A DNA stretch of 12,190 nucleotides from JBJXGC01 sp046154545 (GCA_046154545.1 JBJXGC010000322.1:1-12190); one strand, 5' to 3'. Shown: positions 5,750 to 12,190, numbered from the stretch's first letter. The notes: generated from the sequence alone by a model not told the origin. Made by a program: numbers and translations.

Positions 5750-6424
5750 ATGTCATTCGTCTTCGTTATTAGCCGCGAACCCCGCATGCGCACCTCCGTC
5801 ACGGACTACCTGCGTGAGAAGGGCTACGACACGGCAGCCGCCGAAAACTACGACCACGCCATGGAGGCGCTCCCGGCGAATCGGCCAGACGCCATCGTGG
5901 TCGATGTCCAGGGCCTCCCTCGCGGCGAGGAAGGGGCCAACTTCTCGCACTTCAACCACTGGCTGTTCAACGCCTATGGCGGGTCACAGCCGCTGGTCGT
6001 CTACCTGCTCCGCAAGGGGGCCAGGCGTCCGCACTTCCGCCTCGATGGCACGGTCCTGAAGAAGCCCTTCCCCATCGAAGCGCTGGGAGAGGCGCTCCGT
6101 GAGGGCGTCGGCCACCCCCGCGGAGAAGGCGCCGAGCCCGGGATCGAACTCGACCTCGCAACCAACACGCTCCGCAGCCTCAACGGCGAAGCACACCTCA
6201 CGAATATCGAGGCGACGCTCCTCGCCTACCTCATGGAGCACCGCGGCGAGACCCTCCACCCGCGCGATCTGCTGGTCGATGTCTGGCAATACCACCACTC
6301 CGCCGGTGCGAGCACACTCGTGCGCGCCCACGTGAGCAACCTCCGCCGCAAACTGCGCGAAGTCCACGGCACCTCCCAGCAGATCCAGACGATTCGCGGC
6401 CGCGGGTACCGTTTCATCGCCTGA
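5750..6424 (+). CDS. orphan OmpR-family response regulator with degenerate receiver
   Basis: This 224-residue protein has a receiver-like N-terminal domain (about 1-120) and a C-terminal OmpR/PhoB winged-helix DNA-binding domain (about 130-224). The latter is clear: LTNIEATLLAYLMEHRGE, PRDLLVDVWQY, recognition helix region LVRAHVSNLRRKLRE and the final wing TIRGRGYRFIA. In the receiver, the candidate phospho-acceptor Asp52 (AIVVDVQGLP) and Lys105 (LKKPF) are kept. The acidic Mg-binding pair is replaced by Ser8-Arg9 (VISREP instead of VVDDEP), and the switch Thr/Ser appears to be Leu86. It may therefore not be controlled by normal phosphorylation. No histidine kinase is adjacent. The ATG lacks a strong ribosome site. 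Targets are unknown; its own promoter is one candidate. Confidence 0.9.
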   Translation: MSFVFVISREPRMRTSVTDYLREKGYDTAAAENYDHAMEALPANRPDAIVVDVQGLPRGEEGANFSHFNHWLFNAYGGSQPLVVYLLRKGARRPHFRLDGTVLKKPFPIEALGEALREGVGHPRGEGAEPGIELDLATNTLRSLNGEAHLTNIEATLLAYLMEHRGETLHPRDLLVDVWQYHHSAGASTLVRAHVSNLRRKLREVHGTSQQIQTIRGRGYRFIA

Positions 6425-6452
6425 CGCGGCACCCGTGAAACCACCACTCGTG

Positions 6453-6474
6453 GGCTTCCGAAACTCGCGAAGCC
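6453..6474 (+). terminator. possible hairpin terminator after the regulator gene
   Basis: GGCTTC (6453-6458) pairs perfectly with GAAGCC (6469-6474) around a 10-nt loop, 29 nt after the regulator stop and 20 nt before the next start. Only an AAAT follows, so this is a weak candidate. Confidence 0.25.
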
Positions 6475-6484
6475 AAATGAGGCT

Positions 6485-6488
6485 GGAG
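6485..6488 (+). promoter_or_regulatory. ribosome binding site deciding the start at 6494
   Basis: GGAG lies 5 nt before the ATG at 6494. This favours 6494 over the in-frame ATG at 6506, which has no comparable site. It is one of the few clear Shine-Dalgarno sites in the window. Confidence 0.5.
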
Positions 6489-6493
6489 ACGGT

Positions 6494-6931
6494 ATGATTC
6501 CTCTGATGAACGGGAAGCATGAACAAGTTTCGCCGCCTCCCTCAGACTTGATCAGCAAAGTCGGGCCTTACCGTGGGGATCTTCTCGTAACGCTGCGTCG
6601 TGTCGGCGTCAGCGCCATACTGAGCGCGTTGACTGTGGCTGTGTCGATAGCTGGATTGACGGTCGGGGCTATCAGCATTGAGAGCCTCCGCGAACTAGCC
6701 CCAACGAACCTGAGCACCCTGGTCGATGTCGTTGCGGCGGGCGCCGGAGTCGTGGGCGGCGTGATGGTAGTTTTAGCGCTCGTGAAGAGCCGAGAGGCGA
6801 TTGATCGGAGGGCGCTACGGAGCCAGTCGCGACGCGGCCTCGACGGATTCGACCGCATTAAACAGGACTTGGATACCGCCACTACCGAACTCCTCCATCG
6901 ACGGTTCGGCAACTTCGGCGGACCAGTCTGA
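6494..6931 (+). CDS. small two-helix membrane protein, unrecognised
   Basis: The 145-residue product has a polar N-terminus, two predicted membrane helices (about 38-60, VGVSAILSALTVAVSIAGLT and onward; about 76-97, VDVVAAGAGVVGGVMVVLAL) and a basic then amphipathic C-terminal tail (REAIDRRALRSQSRRGLDGFDRIKQDL). By the positive-inside rule both ends probably lie in the cytoplasm. I do not recognise a family. The topology recalls small two-helix effector domains such as SLATT, but no motif supports this. Codons such as TTA, CTA, ATA and GTA, rare in the neighbouring genes, appear several times, suggesting horizontal acquisition or weak codon selection. The next gene starts one base after its stop, so the pair probably works together. 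Confidence 0.65.
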   Translation: MIPLMNGKHEQVSPPPSDLISKVGPYRGDLLVTLRRVGVSAILSALTVAVSIAGLTVGAISIESLRELAPTNLSTLVDVVAAGAGVVGGVMVVLALVKSREAIDRRALRSQSRRGLDGFDRIKQDLDTATTELLHRRFGNFGGPV

Positions 6932-6932
6932 C

Positions 6933-7298
6933 GTGCCTCCCCCTGGACTCCGAACGCCGCCCATACCTGTCCATGCAAATGCGGTTGCCCGAATCCGAGA
7001 CGCCGTCGAACGGATGACTGACGCGTTGGCAGCCTACGCCGAAGCTGAAGCAACCAAGGACGAGGCCGATATGGTCATGGCCAGCCACGTCCGGAGGGCC
7101 GAAAGCTGGCTTGTCAACGAAAGGCGTCGCTCACGAATCCGCGAGGTTGCGGTGGTAGTTGGCGGTGCGCTGGTCGGAGCGTTTGTGCAGGGCATGGTCA
7201 CGGAACTCACCGCCGACGCTGTGGACGCGGTTCCGGTCGGGGTCTACGTTACGATGGGATTCGTCGGTATGACTGGCGTGTTCCTGGCCATCCGCTAG
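6933..7298 (+). CDS. second small two-helix membrane protein, coupled to the first
   Basis: This 121-residue product starts at GTG 6933, one base after the preceding stop codon, with a GGCGG about 11 nt upstream. The frame is open further back, to 6801, but that part overlaps the first gene and would encode a low-complexity, non-hydrophobic extension. The N-terminal half is a charged helix (ARIRDAVERMTDALAAYAEAEATKDEA, seen as two parts) that may be a coiled coil; two membrane helices follow at the C-terminus (about 71-92, EVAVVVGGALVGAFVQGMV; about 100-120, VPVGVYVTMGFVGMTGVFLA). Arginine-rich RRSRIR before the first helix implies a cytoplasmic N-terminus. I do not recognise a family. The layout is the mirror of its neighbour: soluble part first, membrane part last. 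Confidence 0.6.
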   Translation: MPPPGLRTPPIPVHANAVARIRDAVERMTDALAAYAEAEATKDEADMVMASHVRRAESWLVNERRRSRIREVAVVVGGALVGAFVQGMVTELTADAVDAVPVGVYVTMGFVGMTGVFLAIR

Positions 7299-7320
7299 AC
7301 GTGTAGAGGGTTGGGTTGAG

Positions 7321-7326
7321 TAGAAT
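7321..7326 (+). promoter_or_regulatory. -10 element of comEC, likely leaderless start
   Basis: TAGAAT matches TATAAT at five of six bases and ends 9 nt before the comEC GTG. Transcription would start about 2-3 nt before the start codon, and no Shine-Dalgarno site exists between. No good -35 is found at 16-18 bp. This fits leaderless mRNAs known in several GC-rich bacterial groups. Confidence 0.4.
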
Positions 7327-7335
7327 CCCGCCACC

Positions 7336-9714
7336 GTGACCCTCCCGGCATTGGCAACGGCCTGGTTCCTCGGTTTTGCCGCGGTTGCGACGTGGGACGC
7401 GCCCTGGTGGATTGCCGGCGCCTGGTGCGCTGCCGTCGTTCCCCTCGGCACCCTCCGTTGGCGCCGCCGGGGCACCGCCCTCGCGGCCGCCGCCGTCCTC
7501 GTCGCGCTGGCGGGGGGCTGGCGGTACGCCGGCTGGGAGCAGCGCGACCCGCCTGACCTGGCCCGCTTCGTCGATCAGCAGGTGGAACTCTCCGGGACGG
7601 TCAGCACGGACCCCGACCCCGGCCTCACCACCGTCCGCTACCGGGTCGATGTGGACCTGATCTCCGCCGCTGGCTCAGTATCCGAGACCCGTGGAAGCGT
7701 CCTGGTGACGCTGAACCAGTACGCCGAGTTCCTGCCAGGCGATCGCGTCCGGCTGACCGGGAAGCTGGAGGCGCCGCGCAACTTCGACCCCGGCTTCGAT
7801 TACCGCGCCTACCTCGCGCGGCAGGGCGTCGCCGGGACGATGCTGTTCCCGCGGGTCACGCCGGACGGCGGCCACACGACTGGAGTGGGCCGGGTGATGA
7901 CCCGGGCGCGGCTTGCCCTGGAACGGTCGCTGCAACGCGCGCTCCCCGAACCCGAAGCTTCGTTGGGCGCCGGGATCGGCTTCGGACGGGACCAGGGCCT
8001 CGCTCCCGCGCTGGAACAGGACTTTCGCGACGCCGGTCTCTCGCACATCGTGGCTGTCTCCGGAGCGAACGTGGCGCTGGTGGCGGCGATCGCATTCGTT
8101 GTCTTCGTGCCACTTGTGGGCCGGTATTGGGCGATCCTTCCCGCCTCGCTGCTCGTGATGGTGTACCTCGGCGTTGCCGGGTTCCAACCGAGTGTCGTCC
8201 GGGCCACCATTATGGCGGGCCTGTACATGGCCGGCCTCTGGCTCGGGCGGCCCAAGAGCACCCTGGCCGCGCTGGCCGCGGCCGCGGTGGTGATGAGCGC
8301 GGTGCAACCCGGCATCGCCGCCGACGCGGGCTTCCAGCTCAGTTTCGCCGCCACCGCCGGGCTCATCACCTTTGGGCCGTGGATCCGCTGGCTGCTGGAG
8401 GGCGGCCTCGCGAGGCTCGGCCTGCGGAGCTACGTCCCCACGAGCTTCCTCGAAGTGGCGGCGTTCACGCTCGCGGCAGCGCTCGCCACGTTGCCGGTCT
8501 CGACGGTGACGTTCGGCCGGCTCTCGCTCGTGGGTCCATTCGCGAATGCGGTTGCGGCGCCAGCTGTGGTGGTCGCGATGCCCCTATCGCTCGCCACCGC
8601 CCTCGCCGGGCTGGCCTGGGAACCGGCCGGCTGGATCATCGGCCTCGCCGCCTACTACCCGCTGACGTTTGTCACCTGGGTAGCCCGGACAGCCGCCGCG
8701 GTACCGGGCGCCGCGATCGACACGCCGATCGCGGCTGGCGGGGCGGCCTTCGCGGCCTACGCGGCCATGCTCAGCTTCGCCTTCCTCGCGCACGGCCGTT
8801 TCGTGCCGGCGTCCGCGAGCATACCCTCGCACCACCGCCAGCAGGTGGTGCGCCGGGCGGCCCTTGCCGCTGCCGGGGGCGCCCTGGCGGTGGCCATCAT
8901 CCCCGTCAGCATCATGCCCCTGGGCCACCCGGATAGGCTCACGGTGCAGTTCCTCAATGTCGGCCAGGGAGACGCGATCCTCGTCACGACGCCGGGAGGT
9001 CACCGCCTCCTCGTCGATTCCGGACCGAGCGCGATCGGCCTTGCGCGTGAGCTCGGAGCGGTCCTTCCCCATTGGGAGCGGCAGATCGACATGGTCCTCC
9101 TCACTCACCCGCAGGAGGACCATGGGGCCGGGTTCCCCGCCCTCTTCGAACGCTTCGATGTCGGCGCTTCCGCGACGAACGGCAGGACAGGCAAGACGGT
9201 CGCGATGCGCCTGTTCACGGCCACGGCGCCTGAGCCCCGGGTCGTCCGGGCTGGCGACCGCTGGACCACCCATGGCGTCACCTTCGATGTCCTCTGGCCG
9301 CCTGCAGGCCAGCCCAATACCAACACGAACGACGCCTCGATCGTCCTCCGGATCAGCTACGGGGAGGTGACCTTCCTCCTCACAGGCGATATCGAAGCCC
9401 CCGCCCAGCGCGACCTCATCGCCCGCGAGGCGCTCCGGGCGGATGTGCTCAAGGTCCCGCATCACGGGTCGAAGACGAGCGCGGCGGAGTTCTTCGAAGC
9501 CGTCGCTCCGGCCGTCGCCGTTATCTCCGTGGGTGCCCAAAACCGGTTCGGGCACCCGGCCGGGGAGACGCTGGAGGCCCTCGGCGCCGCGCGCGTCCTG
9601 CGCACGGACTGCAATGGCCGGACCTCCATCACCACGGACGGGCGGACGATCCGCGTTAAGACGGAGCGGAACACCACGGCCGGCCGGTGCGCCCCGGCTG
9701 GCGGCTCGCCCTGA
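7336..9714 (+). CDS. comEC: ComEC/Rec2 DNA-uptake channel protein
   Basis: ComEC is the inner-membrane channel that admits single-stranded DNA during natural transformation. The 792-residue product has the full domain order: N-terminal membrane helices (about 1-67), a soluble OB-like DUF4131-type region (about 75-175, with VELSGTVSTDPDPG and LTGKLEAPRNFDPG), the Competence membrane domain (about 195-500, with signature SHIVAVSGANV at 236-246 and ADAGFQLSFAATAG), and a C-terminal metallo-beta-lactamase-like domain (about 530-780). The latter starts VQFLNVGQGDAILV, then LLVDSG, the metal motif HPQEDH at 591-596, TGDIE with Asp685, and VPHHGSKTS with His709-His710. The GTG start is the first start in frame and follows a -10-like TAGAAT. 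No other competence gene is in the window, so function in uptake is inferred from the family. Confidence 0.95.
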   Translation: MTLPALATAWFLGFAAVATWDAPWWIAGAWCAAVVPLGTLRWRRRGTALAAAAVLVALAGGWRYAGWEQRDPPDLARFVDQQVELSGTVSTDPDPGLTTVRYRVDVDLISAAGSVSETRGSVLVTLNQYAEFLPGDRVRLTGKLEAPRNFDPGFDYRAYLARQGVAGTMLFPRVTPDGGHTTGVGRVMTRARLALERSLQRALPEPEASLGAGIGFGRDQGLAPALEQDFRDAGLSHIVAVSGANVALVAAIAFVVFVPLVGRYWAILPASLLVMVYLGVAGFQPSVVRATIMAGLYMAGLWLGRPKSTLAALAAAAVVMSAVQPGIAADAGFQLSFAATAGLITFGPWIRWLLEGGLARLGLRSYVPTSFLEVAAFTLAAALATLPVSTVTFGRLSLVGPFANAVAAPAVVVAMPLSLATALAGLAWEPAGWIIGLAAYYPLTFVTWVARTAAAVPGAAIDTPIAAGGAAFAAYAAMLSFAFLAHGRFVPASASIPSHHRQQVVRRAALAAAGGALAVAIIPVSIMPLGHPDRLTVQFLNVGQGDAILVTTPGGHRLLVDSGPSAIGLARELGAVLPHWERQIDMVLLTHPQEDHGAGFPALFERFDVGASATNGRTGKTVAMRLFTATAPEPRVVRAGDRWTTHGVTFDVLWPPAGQPNTNTNDASIVLRISYGEVTFLLTGDIEAPAQRDLIAREALRADVLKVPHHGSKTSAAEFFEAVAPAVAVISVGAQNRFGHPAGETLEALGAARVLRTDCNGRTSITTDGRTIRVKTERNTTAGRCAPAGGSP

Positions 9715-9764
9715 TTCTCCCTTAGGCGGGCCGCCGCTACGGTAGAGCGGAGCGGTTCACCTCT

Positions 9765-9768
9765 GGAG
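9765..9768 (+). promoter_or_regulatory. ribosome binding site deciding the TTG start of rph
   Basis: GGAG sits 8 nt before the TTG at 9777, supporting that unusual start codon for RNase PH. The 62-nt gap also holds a TACGGT (9738-9743) that could be a -10 element and a GGCGGGCCGCC palindrome just upstream of it, but neither is convincing. Confidence 0.5.
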
Positions 9769-9776
9769 TATCACCT

Positions 9777-10499
9777 TTGACCCAACGCATCGACGGACGC
9801 CACCCGGACCAGCTGCGTCCTGTGAAGATCACCACCAACGTCCTGGACTACGCCGAAGGCTCCTGCATCATCGAGGCCGGGCGGACGCGCGTGCTCTGCG
9901 CGGCGAGCATCGAAGAGAAGCAGCCCGGCTTCCTCCGGGGTACCCAGAGCGGCTGGGTGACGGCCGAATACGCGATGCTGCCCAGGGCCACGCACACCCG
10001 CAACCAGCGCGAGGTGGAACGTGGGCGGCCAGGGGGACGCACCCAGGAGATCCAGCGGCTTGTGGGGCGGTCGCTCCGCGGCGTCGTGAACATGGAACTG
10101 CTCGGCCCACGCACCATCACGGTCGATTGCGACGTGCTCCAGGCCGACGCCGGCACCCGGACGGCCTCGATTACGGGCGGCTTCGTCGCCCTCCAGCTCG
10201 CCATCCAGAAGCTGGTGAAGGCGAATACGGTGAGCGACGCGGTCATCATGTCCCAGGTGGGCGCCGTCTCCGTCGGGATCATCAAGGGCGTGCCGATGCT
10301 CGACCTCTGCTACGAGGAAGATTCGACCGCCGACGTCGACTTCAACGTCGTGATGACCGGAGAGGACAGCTTCATCGAGGTCCAGGGGACGGCCGAACAC
10401 CGGCCCTTTAACCGCAGCCAGATGGACGCACTCCTCGACCTCGCCCGCGAGGGCATCACCGAACTGTTCGCCCGCCAGCGTGAAGCGCTCGCCGGTTAG
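9777..10499 (+). CDS. rph: ribonuclease PH
   Basis: RNase PH is a phosphate-dependent 3'-5' exoribonuclease that trims tRNA 3' ends and forms a hexameric ring. The 240-residue length is typical. Family blocks run in order: RIDGRHPDQLRPVKI at the N-terminus, GFLRGTQSGWVTAEYAMLPR, Arg88 in RPGGRTQEIQRLVGRSLR (the conserved arginine), the phosphate-binding GTRT at 126-129, SITGGFVAL, and the catalytic acidic region LCYEEDSTADVDFNVVMTG with Asp182 and Asp188, then FIEVQGTAEHRPF. The start is TTG at 9777, backed by GGAG at 9765-9768 and by alignment of RIDGR with the family start. It may share transcription with comEC, 62 nt upstream. Its TAG stop interlocks with the TAA of the convergent HIT gene. 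Because tRNA-Pro encodes its own CCA, the trimming role is at least relevant locally. Confidence 0.97.
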   Translation: MTQRIDGRHPDQLRPVKITTNVLDYAEGSCIIEAGRTRVLCAASIEEKQPGFLRGTQSGWVTAEYAMLPRATHTRNQREVERGRPGGRTQEIQRLVGRSLRGVVNMELLGPRTITVDCDVLQADAGTRTASITGGFVALQLAIQKLVKANTVSDAVIMSQVGAVSVGIIKGVPMLDLCYEEDSTADVDFNVVMTGEDSFIEVQGTAEHRPFNRSQMDALLDLAREGITELFARQREALAG

Positions 10500-10822
10500 C
10501 CGACGTAGTGGCCGAGGAACGTGCCCCCGAGAATGTGGAGATGGCCGTGCTCCTGGCTCTGCATCGCGTCGTAGCCGAAGTTCGAGGTGAGGCGGAAGCC
10601 ACCAGGGCAGAGCTGTTTGCCAATCTGCGAAGCGACGCGGCCGATATGGCCGACGTCCTCCCACATCTCGGCCTGCGTCTTGTGCTCCTTGAACATCGCG
10701 AGGAGCATCACCGGCACCCAGCGGAGGATGTTCTGGATCACGATCACGTCGTCGTCCTCATAGACGACATTCGCAGGCTCTTCACGGGCCACGATGCGGC
10801 AAAATACGCAATAGGGTTTCAT
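10496..10822 (-). CDS. HIT-family (histidine triad) protein
   Basis: HIT proteins are small dimeric nucleotide hydrolases or transferases. This 108-residue protein begins MKPYCVFCRIVAREEPANVVYEDDD, close to the Hint-type start with a CxxC pair (Cys5, Cys8) that often binds zinc, and ends with the triad HGHLHILGG (His92, His94, His96), where His94 would be the catalytic nucleophile. GYDAMQSQEHGHLH matches the usual segment before the triad. The middle is divergent: where Hint proteins have a proline-rich PxAPxHxLVIPKxH segment, this has RWVPVMLLAMFKEHKTQ, keeping only the last histidine. The substrate range may therefore differ from a standard AMP-lysine hydrolase. Its ATG at 10822 lies 12 nt after a strong promoter and has no ribosome site. 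Confidence 0.88.
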   Translation of the reverse strand: MKPYCVFCRIVAREEPANVVYEDDDVIVIQNILRWVPVMLLAMFKEHKTQAEMWEDVGHIGRVASQIGKQLCPGGFRLTSNFGYDAMQSQEHGHLHILGGTFLGHYVG

Positions 10823-10834
10823 GGAGTCCCAGCG

Positions 10835-10863
10835 ATTCTAGGTTTGCACCCCCACTGGGACAA
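10835..10863 (-). promoter_or_regulatory. promoter of the HIT gene, near-leaderless
   Basis: On the minus strand TTGTCC (10863-10858, four of six) and TAGAAT (10840-10835, five of six) are separated by exactly 17 bases, the best two-part promoter in the window apart from the weaker -10 at 5706. Transcription should begin near 10828, about 6 nt before the ATG, too short for a normal ribosome site. It lies in the 92-bp divergent gap shared with the DUF1015 gene. Confidence 0.55.
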
Positions 10864-10900
10864 ACGACCCTCAGTCGCGCCCGCCAGCGCCCCGGGCGAA

Positions 10901-10904
10901 AGGA
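10901..10904 (+). promoter_or_regulatory. ribosome binding site of the DUF1015 gene
   Basis: AGGA within GAAAGGATGG lies 10 nt before the ATG at 10915, which is the first start in frame. An out-of-frame ATG at 10904 overlaps it and is not used by the conserved protein. Confidence 0.4.
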
Positions 10905-10914
10905 TGGCCGCCTC

Positions 10915-12186
10915 ATGCCCCAGATCATCCCGATCCGCGGAATCCGCTACACGGCCGAGGCGGGCAGCCTCGGCGACCTGCTTGCACCCCCATACGACGT
11001 CATCAGCGCCTCCCAGCAGGCGGCGTTGGCCGCACGAAGCCCGCACAACGGTGTCCACCTCGAGTTGGCGGCCGGCGGCGAAGAACGGTACGCCCGCGTG
11101 GCCGCGCTCTTCAGCGAGTGGCAGGACCAGGCCGTCGTCGCCCGTGACCCGTTGCCCATGCTCTACCTCTACGAGCAGACCTTCGTCGAGGCCGGGCGGG
11201 AGTTCCAGCGGCGCGCCCTGATCGCAGGGGTGGAAGCGCAACCCTGGGAAGAGGGTGCCGTCCGGCCCCACGAGTTCACCATGTCCGGCCCCAAGGAAGA
11301 TCGGCTCAAGCTCCTCGAAGCGACCCGCACCCAGTTCAGCCCGGTCTTCATGATCGCCCGCGACCGCGCCGGCCAGCTCCGCCAGTTCCTCGACGAAACG
11401 ATGGCCAGCCGCCCCGCCGACCTGGAAGCGGCGAGCCTTGAAGGCGACCACCACCGCCTCTGGCTTATCGAAGCGGGACGGTTCGAGATGCGGCGGCTCG
11501 CCCCGCTCCTCTCCGAGAGCTTCACCATCGCGGACGGCCATCACCGCTACGAGACGGCGGTGACCTATAAGCAGCAACGGCTCGCGGAAGGCGCCCTCGA
11601 GCGCGACCACCCGGCCCGCTTCGCGCTGACCGCCATCGTCCCGGCGGACGATCCCGGCCTCGTGATCCGGCCGATCCACCGTGTGGTTGCCCGCCCCGTG
11701 CCGGCCGATTGGGAGGCCCGGCTCTCCGCCCACCTCACGGTCGAAGCCGTGGACACCGCCTCGATTGCCGATGTCCAGCGGGTGGCCAGTGAAGCTCCGG
11801 CGGGCGCGATCGTCGCCCTCGGGCTCGCGGCGGGGCAGGCGCACGTGCTCCTGCCCCGCGACAGCTCCGTGTACGCCGCCCTGGCGCCTCGCGGCCGAAG
11901 TGAGGGTTGGACTCAGATCCCACCGAACCTCTGCCGCTACGCCGTCCTGAAGCCGCTCTGGGGCATCTCCGACGCCGACCTTGCCGCCGGGGCCGTCGAG
12001 TACACCCACGACGCCACCGAGGCCTGGGAGCGGGTGACCGGCGGCGCCTGCGCGTTCCTCCTCCAACCGGTGAGCATCGGCGACACCATCGCCCTCTCCG
12101 ACGCCGGCGAGCGCATGCCCCAGAAATCGACCTTCTTCCACCCCAAGCTGGGCACGGGCCTCGTCTTCCACCCGCTCTACCCCTGA
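10915..12186 (+). CDS. DUF1015 family protein
   Basis: This 423-residue cytoplasmic protein is a full-length member of DUF1015 (COG4198). Hallmarks are LAPPYDVI at 23-30, RPHEFTMSGPKEDRLKLLE beginning at 117 and running to TQFSPVF, and IADGHHRYETAVTYKQ from 205, then RPIHRVV at 252-258. The family's reaction is not settled as far as I know; it is often found near serine biosynthesis genes in anaerobes. The DGHHR motif recalls the DGHxR signature of ParB/sulfiredoxin-fold proteins, including the ADP-dependent serine kinase SerK, so a nucleotide-using or kinase role is plausible, but this is inference. Here it stands alone, divergent from the HIT gene and ending 4 bases before the window edge, so operon partners downstream are unseen. 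Confidence 0.9.
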   Translation: MPQIIPIRGIRYTAEAGSLGDLLAPPYDVISASQQAALAARSPHNGVHLELAAGGEERYARVAALFSEWQDQAVVARDPLPMLYLYEQTFVEAGREFQRRALIAGVEAQPWEEGAVRPHEFTMSGPKEDRLKLLEATRTQFSPVFMIARDRAGQLRQFLDETMASRPADLEAASLEGDHHRLWLIEAGRFEMRRLAPLLSESFTIADGHHRYETAVTYKQQRLAEGALERDHPARFALTAIVPADDPGLVIRPIHRVVARPVPADWEARLSAHLTVEAVDTASIADVQRVASEAPAGAIVALGLAAGQAHVLLPRDSSVYAALAPRGRSEGWTQIPPNLCRYAVLKPLWGISDADLAAGAVEYTHDATEAWERVTGGACAFLLQPVSIGDTIALSDAGERMPQKSTFFHPKLGTGLVFHPLYP

Positions 12187-12190
12187 ACGC

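Noticed and set aside
6411..6441. GTTTCA...TGAAAC inverted repeat across the regulator stop
   Set aside because: Only 6 bp with a 19-nt loop, partly coding; expected by chance.
6801..6932. N-terminal extension of the second membrane protein
   Set aside because: It overlaps the first gene's coding end in another frame. GTG at 6933, one base past that stop, gives a coherent protein.
8584..9555. 323-codon minus-strand frame inside comEC
   Set aside because: It lies wholly under the conserved metallo-beta-lactamase-like domain of ComEC.
10819..12171. 450-codon open frame antisense to the DUF1015 gene
   Set aside because: The plus-strand frame carries clear DUF1015 motifs. The antisense frame is Gly/Arg/Glu-rich with no recognisable motif, as expected from reverse frames of GC-rich genes.

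Overview
The window is a GC-rich, densely packed bacterial chromosome segment with ordinary housekeeping genes and several lineage-specific ones. The protein flavour (a GatC/GatA pair, a ComEC with an SHIVAVSGANV core, a TPR protein with a RETFQHPSQ motif, a DUF1015 protein) and the frequent ATGA overlaps with few strong Shine-Dalgarno sites suggest Chloroflexota, perhaps a Dehalococcoidia/Tepidiforma-like lineage. That placement is inferred from remembered resemblance and was not tested. I see no phage, transposase, CRISPR array or rRNA.

Layout. Positions 56-1809: gatC and gatA, overlapping by ATGA, two of the three subunits of the tRNA-dependent amidotransferase (gatB is not here). Positions 1880-2716, minus strand: a TPR protein with a possible HIRAN-like middle domain and a very acidic tail, convergent with gatA across a 9-bp inverted repeat. 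Positions 2717-3110: the only gene-free stretch over 300 bases, holding the TPR promoter candidate, an imperfect hairpin and the tRNA leader. Positions 3111-3187: tRNA-Pro(UGG) with encoded CCA. Positions 3323-5546: a tight three-gene unit with an unrecognised 147-residue protein, a threonine aldolase and a lipoprotein. Positions 5750-6424: an orphan OmpR-type regulator with a degenerate receiver domain, behind a TTGACA promoter that carries two direct TCCGGA repeats 10 bp apart.

Positions 6494-7298: two small, unrecognised two-helix membrane proteins, translationally coupled and written in codons unlike their neighbours; this is the most island-like part of the window. Positions 7336-9714: comEC, the DNA-uptake channel, with a GTG start that may be leaderless. 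Positions 9777-10499: rph (RNase PH), whose stop codon interlocks with that of a convergent HIT-family gene (10496-10822, minus). Divergent from the HIT gene, 10915-12186 encodes a DUF1015 protein.

Functionally the window mixes translation (gatCA, tRNA-Pro), tRNA 3'-end processing (rph), amino-acid metabolism (threonine aldolase), DNA uptake (comEC) and signalling. No single pathway unites the genes. The best candidates for undescribed biology are the coupled membrane-protein pair, the TPR/HIRAN-like/acidic-tail protein and the phosphorylation-deficient-looking regulator. None of them amounts to a proven novel system from sequence alone.
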